A stretch of DNA of 64,000 nucleotides from Vibrio atypicus (GTDB lineage Bacteria > Pseudomonadota > Gammaproteobacteria > Enterobacterales > Vibrionaceae): assembly GCF_009811315.1 (NCBI RefSeq), contig NZ_BLID01000005.1, positions 62,001-126,000 of the forward strand. Reading direction: 5' to 3'. This document shows positions 37,242 through 50,801 of this stretch, one piece after another. The translations under genes and the position numbers were made by a program. Numbering within the stretch: position 1 is the first letter of the stretch; every line of letters begins with the position of its first letter. The notes under the pieces were generated by a model, which made no database searches, was not told the origin of the DNA, and worked only from the letters and a program-made list of their open reading frames with translations.

Positions 37242-38843
37242 ATGAATTTAATTGATTTTGCGTCATCTCCTATATCTCTTTTGCCTCCGTTAGTGGCATT
37301 GAGTCTTGCTATCGTAACTCGCCGTGTACTTGTATCTTTGGGTATGGGTATTGTTCTTGGTGCTATCTTGCTGAACGATTATTCAGCGGGCGGCACATTA
37401 AGCTATGTTGGCTCTACAGTATCTAGTGTGTTCGTCGAAGATGGCGGAATAAACACTTGGAATATGAGTATTGTTGGCTTCCTACTTCTACTCGGTATGA
37501 TGACAGCTTTACTGACCTTGTCGGGCGGTACTCGAGCATTCGCTGAGTGGGCGCAAGTGCGTGTAAAAAGTAAACGCGGTTCTAAGCTACTTGCTGCCTT
37601 CTTAGGTGTTTTCATTTTTGTCGATGATTACTTTAACAGCTTGGCGGTAGGTGCAATCTCTCGCCCTGTAACAGATCGTTTTTATGTATCTCGCGCTAAA
37701 CTTGCCTACATTCTGGATTCTACCGCTGCACCAATGTGTGTGGTAATGCCAGCTTCAAGCTGGGGTGCTTACATTATGACAATCATTGGCGGCATCCTAG
37801 TTTCTCACGGTATTACTGAGTACTCTGCTCTTGGCGCCTACATGCGCTTAGTGCCAATGAACTTCTACGCAATCTTTGCTCTACTGATGGTGTTTGCAGT
37901 AGCTTGGTTTGGCTTGGATATTGGTAAGATGCGTGAGCATGAAATTGCCGCTTCTCAAGGCCGCGGTTTCGAAAAAGAGAGCGAAAATGATACTCAGGAA
38001 GCACATGAGCTTAACGAAGAGCTAGATATTCGTGAAAGTGAAGGTGGTAAGGTTTCTGATCTGATTCTGCCAATCGTCTTTCTTATTGCGGCAACAGTTG
38101 CTTCAATGCTTTACACCGGTGGGCAATCACTAGCTTCAGATGGTATTGAATTTAACCTTCTTGGCGCTTTTGAAAATACCGATGTTGGTACGTCTCTTAT
38201 TTACGGTGGCCTTGTTGGTCTTGCTGTTGCGCTATTCACTGTCTTTAAGCAAGGTATTGCGTTTTCAGAAATCTCTCGCACGCTATGGATTGGTGCTAAA
38301 TCAATGTTTGGCGCGATTCTAATCCTAGTATTCGCTTGGACGATTGGTTCTGTAATCGGTGATATGAACACTGGTAAATACCTTTCAACGTTAGCGCAGG
38401 GCAACATTAACCCTCATTGGTTACCAGTTATCTTGTTCCTATTGTCTGGTTTAATGGCATTCTCGACAGGTACATCATGGGGTACGTTCGGCATTATGCT
38501 TCCAATCGCGGGTGATATGGCTGGTGCAACGGACTTAGCATTAATGCTACCTATGTTGAGTGCTGTGCTAGCAGGTTCAGTATTTGGTGATCACTGTTCA
38601 CCGATCTCTGATACTACGATCCTTTCATCAACAGGTGCGCGTTGTTGTCATATTGACCACGTCTCGACACAGTTGCCTTATGCATTATCAGTTGCCCTTG
38701 TCTCATGTATCGGCTTTGTAACGCTAGGTATGACGGCTTCTGTTGGTTTGTCATTAGCGGCATCAAGTGTGGCTTTCGTGGCAATCTGTGTACTACTTTC
38801 TGTGTTGTCTAAGTCTAAAATGGCAAGTTGTCAAAATGTCTAA
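37242..38843 (+). CDS. lysW: NhaC-superfamily lysine transporter (LysW)
   Basis: 533 residues with about 11-12 membrane segments. Na+/H+ antiporter NhaC superfamily, with FGDHCSPISDTTILSSTGA typical of the family, and GVFIFVDDYFNSLAVGA. The lysine riboswitch immediately upstream is the main evidence for lysine transport; the substrate is inferred. I chose ATG 37242 (MNLIDFASSPIS). The frame is open back to 37047, but that would translate the riboswitch's 3' part. Confidence 0.85.
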   Translation: MNLIDFASSPISLLPPLVALSLAIVTRRVLVSLGMGIVLGAILLNDYSAGGTLSYVGSTVSSVFVEDGGINTWNMSIVGFLLLLGMMTALLTLSGGTRAFAEWAQVRVKSKRGSKLLAAFLGVFIFVDDYFNSLAVGAISRPVTDRFYVSRAKLAYILDSTAAPMCVVMPASSWGAYIMTIIGGILVSHGITEYSALGAYMRLVPMNFYAIFALLMVFAVAWFGLDIGKMREHEIAASQGRGFEKESENDTQEAHELNEELDIRESEGGKVSDLILPIVFLIAATVASMLYTGGQSLASDGIEFNLLGAFENTDVGTSLIYGGLVGLAVALFTVFKQGIAFSEISRTLWIGAKSMFGAILILVFAWTIGSVIGDMNTGKYLSTLAQGNINPHWLPVILFLLSGLMAFSTGTSWGTFGIMLPIAGDMAGATDLALMLPMLSAVLAGSVFGDHCSPISDTTILSSTGARCCHIDHVSTQLPYALSVALVSCIGFVTLGMTASVGLSLAASSVAFVAICVLLSVLSKSKMASCQNV

Positions 38844-38867
38844 ATAGACGAAAGCAAATTCAGACAT

Positions 38868-38893
38868 AAAGGGAGCTTAGGCTCCCTTTTTAT
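38868..38893 (+). terminator. Terminator after the lysine transporter gene
   Basis: Stem AAAGGGAGC / GCTCCCTTT with loop TTAG and T-tract. Confidence 0.85.
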
Positions 38894-38930
38894 TTGTCTT
38901 ATACAAATTGAAAAAAGTTTAAATAAATAG

Positions 38931-38959
38931 TTGAAAAATGTTTACACCTTGGTTAGTGT
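38931..38959 (+). promoter_or_regulatory. his operon promoter
   Basis: TTGAAA (38931-38936), 17-base spacer, TAGTGT (38954-38959). The -10 is weak, so the start is tentative. Confidence 0.45.
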
Positions 38960-38996
38960 GGATATCAACAAAGCGAACAAGAAGAGCTTATTAAGT

Positions 38997-39044
38997 ATGC
39001 GTAAATTAGTCATGAACATTCATCACCATCATCACCCAGTCTAG
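38997..39044 (+). CDS. hisL: his operon leader peptide
   Basis: 15 codons: MRKLVMNIHHHHHPV then stop, with five consecutive histidine codons that sense charged histidyl-tRNA. Ribosome stalling here when His-tRNA is scarce would favour the antiterminator over the terminator at 39119-39153. Confidence 0.92.
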   Translation: MRKLVMNIHHHHHPV

Positions 39045-39067
39045 TCTTTCGGGAGATGCACGCATAC

Positions 39068-39089
39068 CCGGGAGACAGGACACTCCCGG
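39068..39089 (+). promoter_or_regulatory. Middle hairpin of the his attenuator
   Basis: CCGGGAG / CTCCCGG stem, seven pairs. The left arm shares CGGGAGA with the leader at 39050-39056 and with the terminator, so alternative pairings are possible. Confidence 0.6.
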
Positions 39090-39118
39090 AGGCTAAAATC
39101 GCAAACTACAAGATTTAG

Positions 39119-39153
39119 AACCCTCGGGAGACACACTCTTCCGAGGGTTTTTT
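39119..39153 (+). terminator. his attenuator terminator
   Basis: Nine-pair stem AACCCTCGG / CCGAGGGTT followed by TTTTTT, 57 bases before hisG. Confidence 0.88.
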
Positions 39154-39209
39154 AGTTTTAGCAATCTTAAAAGTTTATAAATATCAAAAATTTGCACAGG
39201 GATAAAGCA

Positions 39210-40106
39210 ATGCAGACACAACGCCTAAGAATCGCAATTCAAAAGAAAGGTCGCCTAAGTAAAGAGTGCCAAGAGCTTCTTAAAAAGTGCGGCGTTAAAT
39301 TCAACATTATGGGTGAGCGCCTAGTCGTTCACTCACTAAATATGCCAATTGATTTACTCCTTGTTCGTGATGATGACATCCCAGGCCTAATTATGGACGG
39401 TGTGGTTGACCTTGGCTTTATCGGTGAGAACGAACTAGAAGAAGTTCGCCTTGATCGTAAAGCATTGGGTGAGCCAAATGAGTTTGTCCCTCTACGCCGT
39501 TTAGATTTTGGTGGTTGCCGCTTATCTATCGCAATTGATAAAGACGAGCAATACAACGGCCCTCTAGACCTTGCTGGCAAGCGTATTGCGACGACATACC
39601 CTCAACTTCTCAAAGCTTACATGGATGAGCAAGGCGTGCCTTTCTCTACGTGTATGCTGACAGGTTCAGTTGAAGTTGCACCACGCGCAGGTCTAGCAGA
39701 TGCAATCGCTGACTTGGTCTCTACCGGTGCAACGCTTGAAGCAAATGGTCTGAAAGAAGCGGAAATTATCTTTAAGTCTAAAGCAACTCTAATCCAGCGT
39801 ACGGGTGAATTTGATGCTGATAAGCAAGCATTAATCGAAAAACTCCTGACTCGTATGCAAGGCGTTCAACAAGCAAAAGAGTCTAAGTACATCATGCTAC
39901 ACGCGCCAGTGGCACAGCTTGAGCAAATCAAATCATTGCTTCCAGGTGCTGAAGATCCAACGGTTCTACCACTATCGACTGATAAAGAGAAAGTTGCAGT
40001 ACATCTTGTTAGTACAGAAAACTTGTTCTGGGAAACTATGGAGCAACTTAAAGAGTTGGGCGCGAGTTCAATCCTAGTACTACCGATTGAAAAGATGATG
40101 GGGTAA
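39210..40106 (+). CDS. hisG: ATP phosphoribosyltransferase
   Basis: 298 residues, the long (HisG-L) form with the C-terminal regulatory domain for histidine feedback. First step of histidine synthesis, ATP plus [22 protein letters not shown] includes the PRPP-binding loop. ATG 39210 ([14 protein letters not shown]) has AGGGA upstream, better than the open frame six codons earlier. First gene of hisGDCBHAFIE. Confidence 0.96.
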   Translation: MQTQRLRIAIQKKGRLSKECQELLKKCGVKFNIMGERLVVHSLNMPIDLLLVRDDDIPGLIMDGVVDLGFIGENELEEVRLDRKALGEPNEFVPLRRLDFGGCRLSIAIDKDEQYNGPLDLAGKRIATTYPQLLKAYMDEQGVPFSTCMLTGSVEVAPRAGLADAIADLVSTGATLEANGLKEAEIIFKSKATLIQRTGEFDADKQALIEKLLTRMQGVQQAKESKYIMLHAPVAQLEQIKSLLPGAEDPTVLPLSTDKEKVAVHLVSTENLFWETMEQLKELGASSILVLPIEKMMG

Positions 40107-40111
40107 CCGTT

Positions 40112-42459
<2,348 letters not shown>

Positions 42460-42515
42460 AAGATTATTTGTTTCCATAGTTGTGGGAACGAAAAAATTGA
42501 AATAAGGAAGTTCAA

Positions 42516-43589
42516 GTGAGCAAACAACAAAAAATTCTATTTATTGACCGTGATGGCACCTTAATTGTTGAGCCTCCTGTTGATTTTCAAGTGGACCGTT
42601 TAGATAAGCTTAAGCTGGAGCCTTTTGTTATCCCTAGTTTGTTATCATTGCAAGACGCGGGCTACCGCCTTGTCATGGTGACTAACCAAGATGGTTTAGG
42701 CACAGATAGCTACCCGCAAGATGAATTCGATGCTCCACATAACATGATGATGGAAATCTTCGAATCGCAAGGGGTGAAGTTTGATGATGTACTGATTTGC
42801 CCGCACTTTGAAGAGGACAACTGTTCTTGTCGTAAACCTAAGCTAGGTATGGTGAAAGAGTACCTACAAGGCGGTAAAGTTGACTTCCAAAACTCAGTGG
42901 TGATTGGCGATCGTCAAACGGATCTGCAACTGGCCGAGAATATGGCGATTCAAGGGATTCAGTACAACCCAGAAACGATGGGTTGGAAACAAATCTTAAA
43001 AGACCTGACGGTAAAAGCGCGCATTGCTGAAGTGATACGTACTACCAAAGAGACAGACATCAAAGTTACGGTTAACTTAGACGAGCAGGGTGGCAACAAG
43101 ATTTCTACTGGCTTGGGCTTTTTCGACCACATGCTGGACCAAATCGCGACACACGGCGGCTTCCAAATGGTTTGCCAAGTCGAAGGTGACTTGCACATTG
43201 ATGATCACCACACCATTGAAGATACAGCTCTGGCTCTTGGTCAGGCATTGAAAGACGCGTTGGGTGATAAACGTGGCATTGGCCGATTCGGTTTTAGTCT
43301 ACCAATGGACGAATGTTTAGCTCAATGTGCGTTGGATTTATCTGGTCGCCCATACCTAAAGTTCGATGCTGAGTTTAGCCGCGAGCAAGTTGGCGACCTT
43401 TCTACAGAAATGGTTGTGCACTTCTTCCGCTCTTTGACGGATACGCTAGCATGCACCTTACACCTATCTTCCGCCGGTGATAACGATCACCATATCATTG
43501 AGAGTCTATTTAAAGCCTTTGGCCGTACACTTCGTCAAGCGATCAAAGTTGAAGGCAATGAACTACCAAGCAGCAAAGGCGTACTTTAA
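42516..43589 (+). CDS. hisB: Bifunctional histidinol-phosphatase / IGP dehydratase
   Basis: 357 residues. N-terminal HAD phosphatase: [13 protein letters not shown] motif, and zinc-binding [16 protein letters not shown]-terminal IGP dehydratase: [18 protein letters not shown] and [17 protein letters not shown], manganese sites. GTG start at 42516 with AAGGAAG upstream. A 56-base gap from hisC holds a small GTTTCC / GGGAAC hairpin, unlike the other tight junctions. Confidence 0.96.
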   Translation: MSKQQKILFIDRDGTLIVEPPVDFQVDRLDKLKLEPFVIPSLLSLQDAGYRLVMVTNQDGLGTDSYPQDEFDAPHNMMMEIFESQGVKFDDVLICPHFEEDNCSCRKPKLGMVKEYLQGGKVDFQNSVVIGDRQTDLQLAENMAIQGIQYNPETMGWKQILKDLTVKARIAEVIRTTKETDIKVTVNLDEQGGNKISTGLGFFDHMLDQIATHGGFQMVCQVEGDLHIDDHHTIEDTALALGQALKDALGDKRGIGRFGFSLPMDECLAQCALDLSGRPYLKFDAEFSREQVGDLSTEMVVHFFRSLTDTLACTLHLSSAGDNDHHIIESLFKAFGRTLRQAIKVEGNELPSSKGVL

Positions 43590-43599
43590 GGATTAAGTT

Positions 43600-44214
43600 A
43601 TGACAGAACAAAAAGTCATCATCATTGATACCGGTTGTGCCAATGTTTCTTCGGTTAAGTTCGCAATTGAGCGCCTTGGCTATCAAGTGGTAATTTCGAA
43701 AGATCCTCAAGTGGTACTTGCTGCAGATAAACTGTTTTTGCCTGGCGTCGGTACCGCAAGCGAAGCAATGAAAAACTTACAAGAGCGTGATCTGATTGAG
43801 TTAGTGAAGAAAGTCGAAAAGCCATTACTGGGTATCTGTTTGGGTATGCAGCTTCTTGGCAAACTATCTCAAGAGAAAGGACAAAAAGCGGATGAGATGG
43901 TGGAGTGCCTTGGGTTGTGTGATGGTGAAGTGCGTTTACTCGAGACTGGCGATTTGCCTTTGCCGCACATGGGCTGGAATACAGTCACTGCACAACCTAA
44001 TCACCCACTATTCAAAGGCATTGAAGAGGGTGAATACTTCTACTTTGTTCATAGCTTTGCCATGCCGGTTGGTGATTATACGATTGCCTATTGTGACTAC
44101 GGTAAGCCATTTACGGCAGCGGTTCAGAGTGGCAACTACTACGGGGTTCAATTTCACCCGGAGCGCTCATCTAAAGCGGGCTCGAAACTCATTCAGAACT
44201 TTTTAGAGCTGTAA
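43600..44214 (+). CDS. hisH: Imidazole glycerol phosphate synthase glutaminase subunit
   Basis: 204 residues. Class I glutamine amidotransferase giving ammonia to HisF. Nucleophile Cys in [12 protein letters not shown]; His and Glu in [12 protein letters not shown]. Starts 11 bases after hisB. Confidence 0.96.
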   Translation: MTEQKVIIIDTGCANVSSVKFAIERLGYQVVISKDPQVVLAADKLFLPGVGTASEAMKNLQERDLIELVKKVEKPLLGICLGMQLLGKLSQEKGQKADEMVECLGLCDGEVRLLETGDLPLPHMGWNTVTAQPNHPLFKGIEEGEYFYFVHSFAMPVGDYTIAYCDYGKPFTAAVQSGNYYGVQFHPERSSKAGSKLIQNFLEL

Positions 44215-44221
44215 TTTTTAA

Positions 44222-45731
<1,510 letters not shown>

Positions 45732-45735
<4 letters not shown>

Positions 45736-46367
45736 GTTTTGCTACCGCGGAAGTAAGTACACTGTCAGAAAGAATTAATTGGGATAAGGTAGATGGCCTA
45801 ATTCCAGCTATTGTGCAAGATTTTCAGTCTAGCCAAGTGTTAATGATGGGTTACATGAATCAAGATGCGTTGGCTAAAACCGGCCAAACAGGTCAGGTAA
45901 CGTTTTTCTCACGTACGAAAGAGCGCTTGTGGACTAAAGGTGAAACGTCGGGCAATGTTCTTCAGCTCAAGAATATCTCTCTTGATTGTGATAACGATAC
46001 GCTGCTCGTAAAAGTGAACCCAATTGGGCCGACTTGCCATACGGGTACAACGACATGTTGGGATGGTGATTCACAAGAAGAATCACAAATGGTGTGGCTT
46101 CATCAACTTGAGCAGCTATTGGCTGCCCGCAAGAGTGCCGATCCAGACTCTTCCTACACCGCGAGTCTTTATGCTCGTGGCACCAAACGCATTTCGCAGA
46201 AAGTGGGTGAAGAAGGCGTTGAAGTCGCGCTTGCGGCGACGTCGGGCGATAAGGCGGAGCTAGTGTGTGAGTCAGCCGACCTGATTTATCACTTGATGGT
46301 TCTGTTGCAAGATCAAGGTTTGTCGATGAATGATGTCATTAATAAGCTGAAAGAGCGCCATAAATAA
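45732..46367 (+). CDS. hisI: Bifunctional phosphoribosyl-AMP cyclohydrolase / phosphoribosyl-ATP pyrophosphatase
   Basis: 211 residues. N-terminal PRA-CH domain with CHTGTTTCW zinc motif; C-terminal PRA-PH helical domain with [13 protein letters not shown] and [11 protein letters not shown]. The two functions are fused, as in E. coli HisIE. Last gene of the operon; terminator follows. Confidence 0.95.
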
Positions 46368-46379
46368 CAATTAATACAA

Positions 46380-46403
46380 ACGCCCTCGAATGAGGGCGTT
46401 TTT
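46380..46403 (+). terminator. his operon terminator
   Basis: Stem ACGCCCTC / GAGGGCGT with loop GAAT and T-tract. Confidence 0.87.
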
Positions 46404-46420
46404 GTTTCTCATATTCTTCA

Positions 46421-47626
46421 TTAGATTTCGAACAGAAAGTAATAACTGTAACCAACAATGAAAGCCGGGATCGCTGAGTAAATGGTCGCAACTAATGCCG
46501 CTTTAGGAGCAAGAGCAATGGCAGGGAATAGTGCATCACCATCGTTTGAAATTGAGTTAGCAAGCTGAGCAGACAGCGGAGCCGCACCCGAAATATACAA
46601 ACTTGTAACCAGTATCTGCGGGCCACAGCCTGGTAGCAAGCCAACCACCAATCCCATAAGTGGCATCCACATTCCCCAACCAGAAAACGTTTCGGCTAAA
46701 TTAATGTGGCCAAAGAAAGTAATGAGCTCAAATGCCATGAAAGCCAAAATAACCCAAGCGGTGACAAAGTTGGTGTCTTGTGCTGCTTTTTGCAAAGGGT
46801 GTGAAGAAACCTGCTTGATGTCTTCAGATACCGTCGACTCGTAATCTTTGATCTCTTTAGTCACAGACCAAAGTAACATGCTAACAATAATTAGCACGGC
46901 GCCTATCCACTCAATTCCCATTTCAGGCAAGCCCAGCAATTGATTGATGTCGACTTGAAACGACCCTAAGGCTGCAATAATCGTCGCGGGTAATAATAGC
47001 CATTTCCAAAACGCACCTTGTAAGTTGATGGCTTTTTTCTCAACTGGATTGTGTTGCCCTTTAGCGCAACTAAATCGATGGGATATTGCTTTGGCTTCTG
47101 GTCGTTGGAAGTCGTCATTGTGAATCGCATTTACTGACCAGCCTGAAATGCAGCCGACTACCACCCCCATTGCCACGACAGCTAAGCCAATGTCGGGTTT
47201 ACTGGCAAGAAGCAAGAATGCAGCGTCACCCATTGTCGAAGTCAATACCGCAACAATAGCGCCAAAGCCAACTCGACCACTGACAAACTGTGTTGTAACA
47301 ATGATCGCCCCACCACAACCCGGTAATGCACCAAGTAATGCGGCGAACATGACTTGATAATGGCGTGAGCTTTGATAGAGATTAACGATTTTGCTCTCTT
47401 TATTCACGAACAAAGAGAGGTAATGATAAATAGCTAAAGTGAAAGCGACATAAGATGATACAGCCCAAAATGCATCAGACAATGTATTGATCGTGACATC
47501 ACGAGTCGTATTGCTCATAACGAGTGCGAGCAGTGTAATAGGCAGCAGTAAGCGTTTATATGCAGGCTTAAACTGCGTAAATGAGAGCCAAGAGGGCAGA
47601 ATACTAGAGAGTTGAAGTGCGTTCAT
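46421..47626 (-). CDS. Putative 10-TM heavy-metal exporter family protein (ArsP_2, proposed manganese transporter)
   Basis: 401 residues, about ten membrane segments, with two inverted-repeat-like ALPGCGGAIIVT and LLPGCGPQILVTS motifs, the hallmarks of the ArsP_2 putative metal exporter family. Substrate unproven; members are often labelled manganese transporters. I chose ATG 47626 (MNALQLSS); an upstream start would fall in the Fur box. It lies divergent to a manganese-dependent pyrophosphatase gene, which hints at a manganese link. Confidence 0.8.
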   Translation of the reverse strand: MNALQLSSILPSWLSFTQFKPAYKRLLLPITLLALVMSNTTRDVTINTLSDAFWAVSSYVAFTLAIYHYLSLFVNKESKIVNLYQSSRHYQVMFAALLGALPGCGGAIIVTTQFVSGRVGFGAIVAVLTSTMGDAAFLLLASKPDIGLAVVAMGVVVGCISGWSVNAIHNDDFQRPEAKAISHRFSCAKGQHNPVEKKAINLQGAFWKWLLLPATIIAALGSFQVDINQLLGLPEMGIEWIGAVLIIVSMLLWSVTKEIKDYESTVSEDIKQVSSHPLQKAAQDTNFVTAWVILAFMAFELITFFGHINLAETFSGWGMWMPLMGLVVGLLPGCGPQILVTSLYISGAAPLSAQLANSISNDGDALFPAIALAPKAALVATIYSAIPAFIVGYSYYFLFEI

Positions 47627-47643
47627 AATGCTGTAAATACAAA

Positions 47644-47658
47644 TGAGAATGATTATCA
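47644..47658. promoter_or_regulatory. Fur-type box upstream of the metal exporter gene
   Basis: TGAGAATGATTATCA matches the 7-1-7 Fur core TGATAATnATTATCA with a single mismatch. It is 18 bases upstream of the start codon. Iron-bound Fur would repress. Confidence 0.78.
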
Positions 47659-47808
47659 ATATAGTATAGTTGCGACAATTTGCAACAAAAAGTTGATAGA
47701 GGTATTTTTCTTTTTGCTAAACCATGACAAATCTCAAAAATCAGGTAAAGTAACGCCTTCGTGAGTAATTTGCCCTGAAAGGGCCTATTTTAGTCGATAG
47801 GAAATAAG

Positions 47809-48714
47809 ATGATTCTAGTAGTAGGTCACAAGAACCCTGATAGTGATAGTATCTGTAGTGCATTAGTAGCGACTGAGCTTTTGAAAGCTCGTGGTGAACA
47901 AGCTATGCCAATTCGCCAAGGCGAAATCAACCGTGAAACTCAACACATTCTTGAAGTTGCAGGCGCTGAAGTGCCAGAACTTCGTACCTCTGTTGCAGGT
48001 GAGAAGATTTGGTTGGTAGACTACTCAGATCTAGCGCAAGCACCAGATGATGTGGCTGAATCTGAAATCTTAGGCATTGTTGATCACCACCGTTTAGGTG
48101 ATGTGATGACAGTGAACCCAATGGAAGCGTGGATCTGGCCTGTTGGCTGTACTAACACAGTACTTTTCAACATGTTCAAAATCGAAGGTCACGAGATCTC
48201 TCCTCAGATCGCTAAGCTAATGATGTCAGCGATTCTTTCTGACACCGTAGGTTTTGCTTCTCCGACTTGCACTCAAAAAGATAAAGATGCAGTTGAAGAA
48301 CTAGCAAAAATTGCAGACGTATGTGACGTTGATGCATTCATCAAAGATCTTTTGATTGCTAAAACAAACATCGAAGGCCTATCTGCGGCTGAACTGGTTG
48401 AAAAAGACCTTAAAGGCTACCCATTCAATGGTCGCGATGTTGTTGTTGGCCAAGTTGAACTAGCAACTCTAGAGCAAGTTGACGGCATGATTGATGCGCT
48501 AGAAGCCGATCTAGAGCGTCGCTGTGCAGAAGAAGGTCTAGCATTCGCAGCTGTGATGCTAACGGACATCACTACTGCTCAAACTCGTCTACTATACAAA
48601 GGTGAGTGGGCTGAGAAACTTGTTAAGCATGAAGAAAACGGCATGCTTATGATGGAAAATACACTAAGCCGTAAGAAGCAAGGCTGGCCTTGGCTACAAG
48701 CTGAGCTAGTGTAA
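47809..48714 (+). CDS. ppaC: Manganese-dependent inorganic pyrophosphatase (family II)
   Basis: 301 residues. DHH-family enzyme hydrolysing pyrophosphate, with Mn2+ (or Co2+) rather than Mg2+. GHKNPDSDSICSA at residues 6-18 and the DHH motif in GIVDHHRLGD, and DHHA2 domain with SRKKQGWPWLQ at the end. Single gene; terminator follows. Confidence 0.95.
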   Translation: MILVVGHKNPDSDSICSALVATELLKARGEQAMPIRQGEINRETQHILEVAGAEVPELRTSVAGEKIWLVDYSDLAQAPDDVAESEILGIVDHHRLGDVMTVNPMEAWIWPVGCTNTVLFNMFKIEGHEISPQIAKLMMSAILSDTVGFASPTCTQKDKDAVEELAKIADVCDVDAFIKDLLIAKTNIEGLSAAELVEKDLKGYPFNGRDVVVGQVELATLEQVDGMIDALEADLERRCAEEGLAFAAVMLTDITTAQTRLLYKGEWAEKLVKHEENGMLMMENTLSRKKQGWPWLQAELV

Positions 48715-48737
48715 GACTATCCAATTTGTCTATTTTC

Positions 48738-48773
48738 AACGCCCATGGTTTTTGCCATGGGCGTTTCTTTTAT
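48738..48773 (+). terminator. Terminator after ppaC
   Basis: Ten-pair stem ACGCCCATGG / CCATGGGCGT with a 6-base loop and T-rich tail. Confidence 0.83.
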
Positions 48774-48800
48774 TGTTACTAAAAAGATGTGGAGAAGCCG

Positions 48801-49181
48801 ATGTCTGAGTCACTATCTAAAGAACAGCTAGAAACAGTAAACAAAATGCGCTCAGAAGAGCGTCTGAACTACTGTATCAAAGAGATCGCTAAGCAGCGCA
48901 AAGTTTGGATTCTTACCGATGAGCATGGCTGCGTGATGTTAAACACTGAAGATGAAGATTGTGTGCCAGTTTGGCCGCATGAAGAGTTTGCGAATCAGTG
49001 GGCGACAGGCGAATGGGAACACTGTAAAGCGGAGTCGATCTCTACCGCGAAATGGTTTAGTCGTTGGACTCACGGTCTTGAAGATGATGAGCTGGCCGTT
49101 GTGGTATTCCCTAACAACGATGAAGAGGGAGTCGTGCTTTACCCTGATGAATTTGAATTCGAACTTAAGAAGCGCGGATAA
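48801..49181 (+). CDS. DUF2750 domain protein
   Basis: 126 residues. MSESLSKEQLETVNKMRSEE and the VWPHEEFANQWATGEWE core match DUF2750. Function unknown. ATG 48801 has GGAG six bases upstream. Cytosolic, acidic. A strong terminator follows. Confidence 0.82.
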   Translation: MSESLSKEQLETVNKMRSEERLNYCIKEIAKQRKVWILTDEHGCVMLNTEDEDCVPVWPHEEFANQWATGEWEHCKAESISTAKWFSRWTHGLEDDELAVVVFPNNDEEGVVLYPDEFEFELKKRG

Positions 49182-49190
49182 CCTATTTGA

Positions 49191-49222
49191 AAGCCAGTTA
49201 ATCATTAACTGGCTTTTGTTTT
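49191..49222. terminator. Bidirectional terminator, DUF2750 gene and GT-C-like gene
   Basis: Twelve-pair stem AAGCCAGTTAAT / ATTAACTGGCTT with minimal loop and TTTTG tail; it lies just past the stop of the minus-strand gene at 49223. Confidence 0.82.
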
Positions 49223-50791
49223 TTATGGGGTCACTCTTTTATATAGCACCCAATCACTGTCAACAGACGGGACAATCTCGATTTGTTGATAGGGTTCAAA
49301 AGCTTTAGTAAATGATGGGTTTTGCTCAAAGTGTTCAATAAAATCAAAACCGTTTGGGTATCTTAATAGCGTTTCACTCTTTTCTACTAAAATCACCTCA
49401 GGTTTTCCATTGGTAATGTCTTCTGCGACAGTTTGGGCAATCCACTCAATCCTTTGTTTGTTTTCTTGTTTATCAGCTTCTTTGAGCGTTTCTGGTAGCG
49501 CCCAAAGAACAGGAAATCGACCAATCCATTTTTGATCAAGGTGAATCGCGATCGAATGAGCGGGGAAGAGCCGAGCGCCAAAAACGTAAATATTCGAATG
49601 GGGCGAAGTTTGTTGTCGTACGGCATCGTAAATATTTTTGTATGACTCGAATTCGATAGGAGCAGTGGGTAGCTCGTTGTTTTGTGCCATTAGTTGATTG
49701 ACAGCTCGCGGATAATTCACCGGGTCGACATCAATAAAGTGAAAATGGCGAATAAAGAGTAATACGGCGATAAAAAAGCCGCATGGTATGGCTTGCTTCC
49801 AGTAAGGACGCGTAACGAATTCATATAAAGCAAAAAATAGACTCGCTAAGACTAATGTAGAAAGTACAGTGAAAGAGAGTACTAAGTGATAACTAAAGCC
49901 CGCTCTACCCGCAAGAAAAGCCCCGAGCGCTGCAAACACAACTAGATAAAACCCGTTGATCATCCTTGGATTTTGAACTCGAGCTTTTAGATAACGAAAA
50001 GGCAGTAGGAGAAGTAAGAGCAATAGCAGCGTCCGAAGCAGTAGATTGGTGGTTTGCTCGAAATAGGCGATATAGGTTTTTGAGGCTAATGGCGCGACTG
50101 CCTGAAAATAGTATGGATGAGCGAAATACACATAGCTTACGTAACTAGCGCCAATCAATGTGATAAGGATGTTTTCCCAGCGAAATAGCAACGCTAAGCG
50201 CCTCTCTTTGGCTAGGTAATACAATTCAAGCAGGATGAGTACTAAACCGTACTGAGGCTTCAGACAAACGGCTAGGGCGGCTAGTGTTGCGGTTGTGGCC
50301 CTAATGAAGATAGACGTCTGACGCCGTTCTAGACGACACAACATCATACACAGATACAGCATCATAGCGGCTGCGATGATGTGCTCACGTTGTAAAAAGG
50401 CTGCGGGTAAAACAAATAGCAAGCTTAAAGCAATTGCGAGTAACCAAAGTTCGGTTTTCTCGGTGTTAAGTTTGGCTAAATAATAATGACAGCCTACAAA
50501 AACAAGTAGCAAATAGATGACCATGCTAACGCGAAGTGATGCCACTCCTGCCAACCAACCTAACTCAAAAGGTATAAGAAAAAGACGGTAGATAAATACA
50601 ATGAGTGGTGGATTTATCTCATAGTGTTGCGTATATAAGTCACCATTTTGGCCGAACAGCGCCATTTGGGTGAGAAACGCGACATCGGCATTGAGGAAGT
50701 AATGTGTTTGTGTGAGCAAGCAATGCGCAGCTGCAATAAAAATGAACAACCATGTAAGGAGAGGTCTAATCGTCCGTTTTTGCAATGACAT
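49223..50791 (-). CDS. Polytopic membrane protein, GT-C glycosyltransferase-like
   Basis: 522 residues, about ten or eleven membrane segments, with a C-terminal soluble region. LNADVAFLTQMAL in the first loop and INPPLIVFIYRLF resemble the GT-C lipid-linked sugar transferases (ArnT/PMT type), where an acidic residue in the first loop is catalytic. Substrate unknown. ATG 50791 has AGGAAGG upstream. Follows the DUF2927 gene by 10 bases, so probably the end of the sap operon. Confidence 0.7.
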   Translation of the reverse strand: MSLQKRTIRPLLTWLFIFIAAAHCLLTQTHYFLNADVAFLTQMALFGQNGDLYTQHYEINPPLIVFIYRLFLIPFELGWLAGVASLRVSMVIYLLLVFVGCHYYLAKLNTEKTELWLLAIALSLLFVLPAAFLQREHIIAAAMMLYLCMMLCRLERRQTSIFIRATTATLAALAVCLKPQYGLVLILLELYYLAKERRLALLFRWENILITLIGASYVSYVYFAHPYYFQAVAPLASKTYIAYFEQTTNLLLRTLLLLLLLLLPFRYLKARVQNPRMINGFYLVVFAALGAFLAGRAGFSYHLVLSFTVLSTLVLASLFFALYEFVTRPYWKQAIPCGFFIAVLLFIRHFHFIDVDPVNYPRAVNQLMAQNNELPTAPIEFESYKNIYDAVRQQTSPHSNIYVFGARLFPAHSIAIHLDQKWIGRFPVLWALPETLKEADKQENKQRIEWIAQTVAEDITNGKPEVILVEKSETLLRYPNGFDFIEHFEQNPSFTKAFEPYQQIEIVPSVDSDWVLYKRVTP

Positions 50792-50801
50792 TGTGGCCTT
50801 C

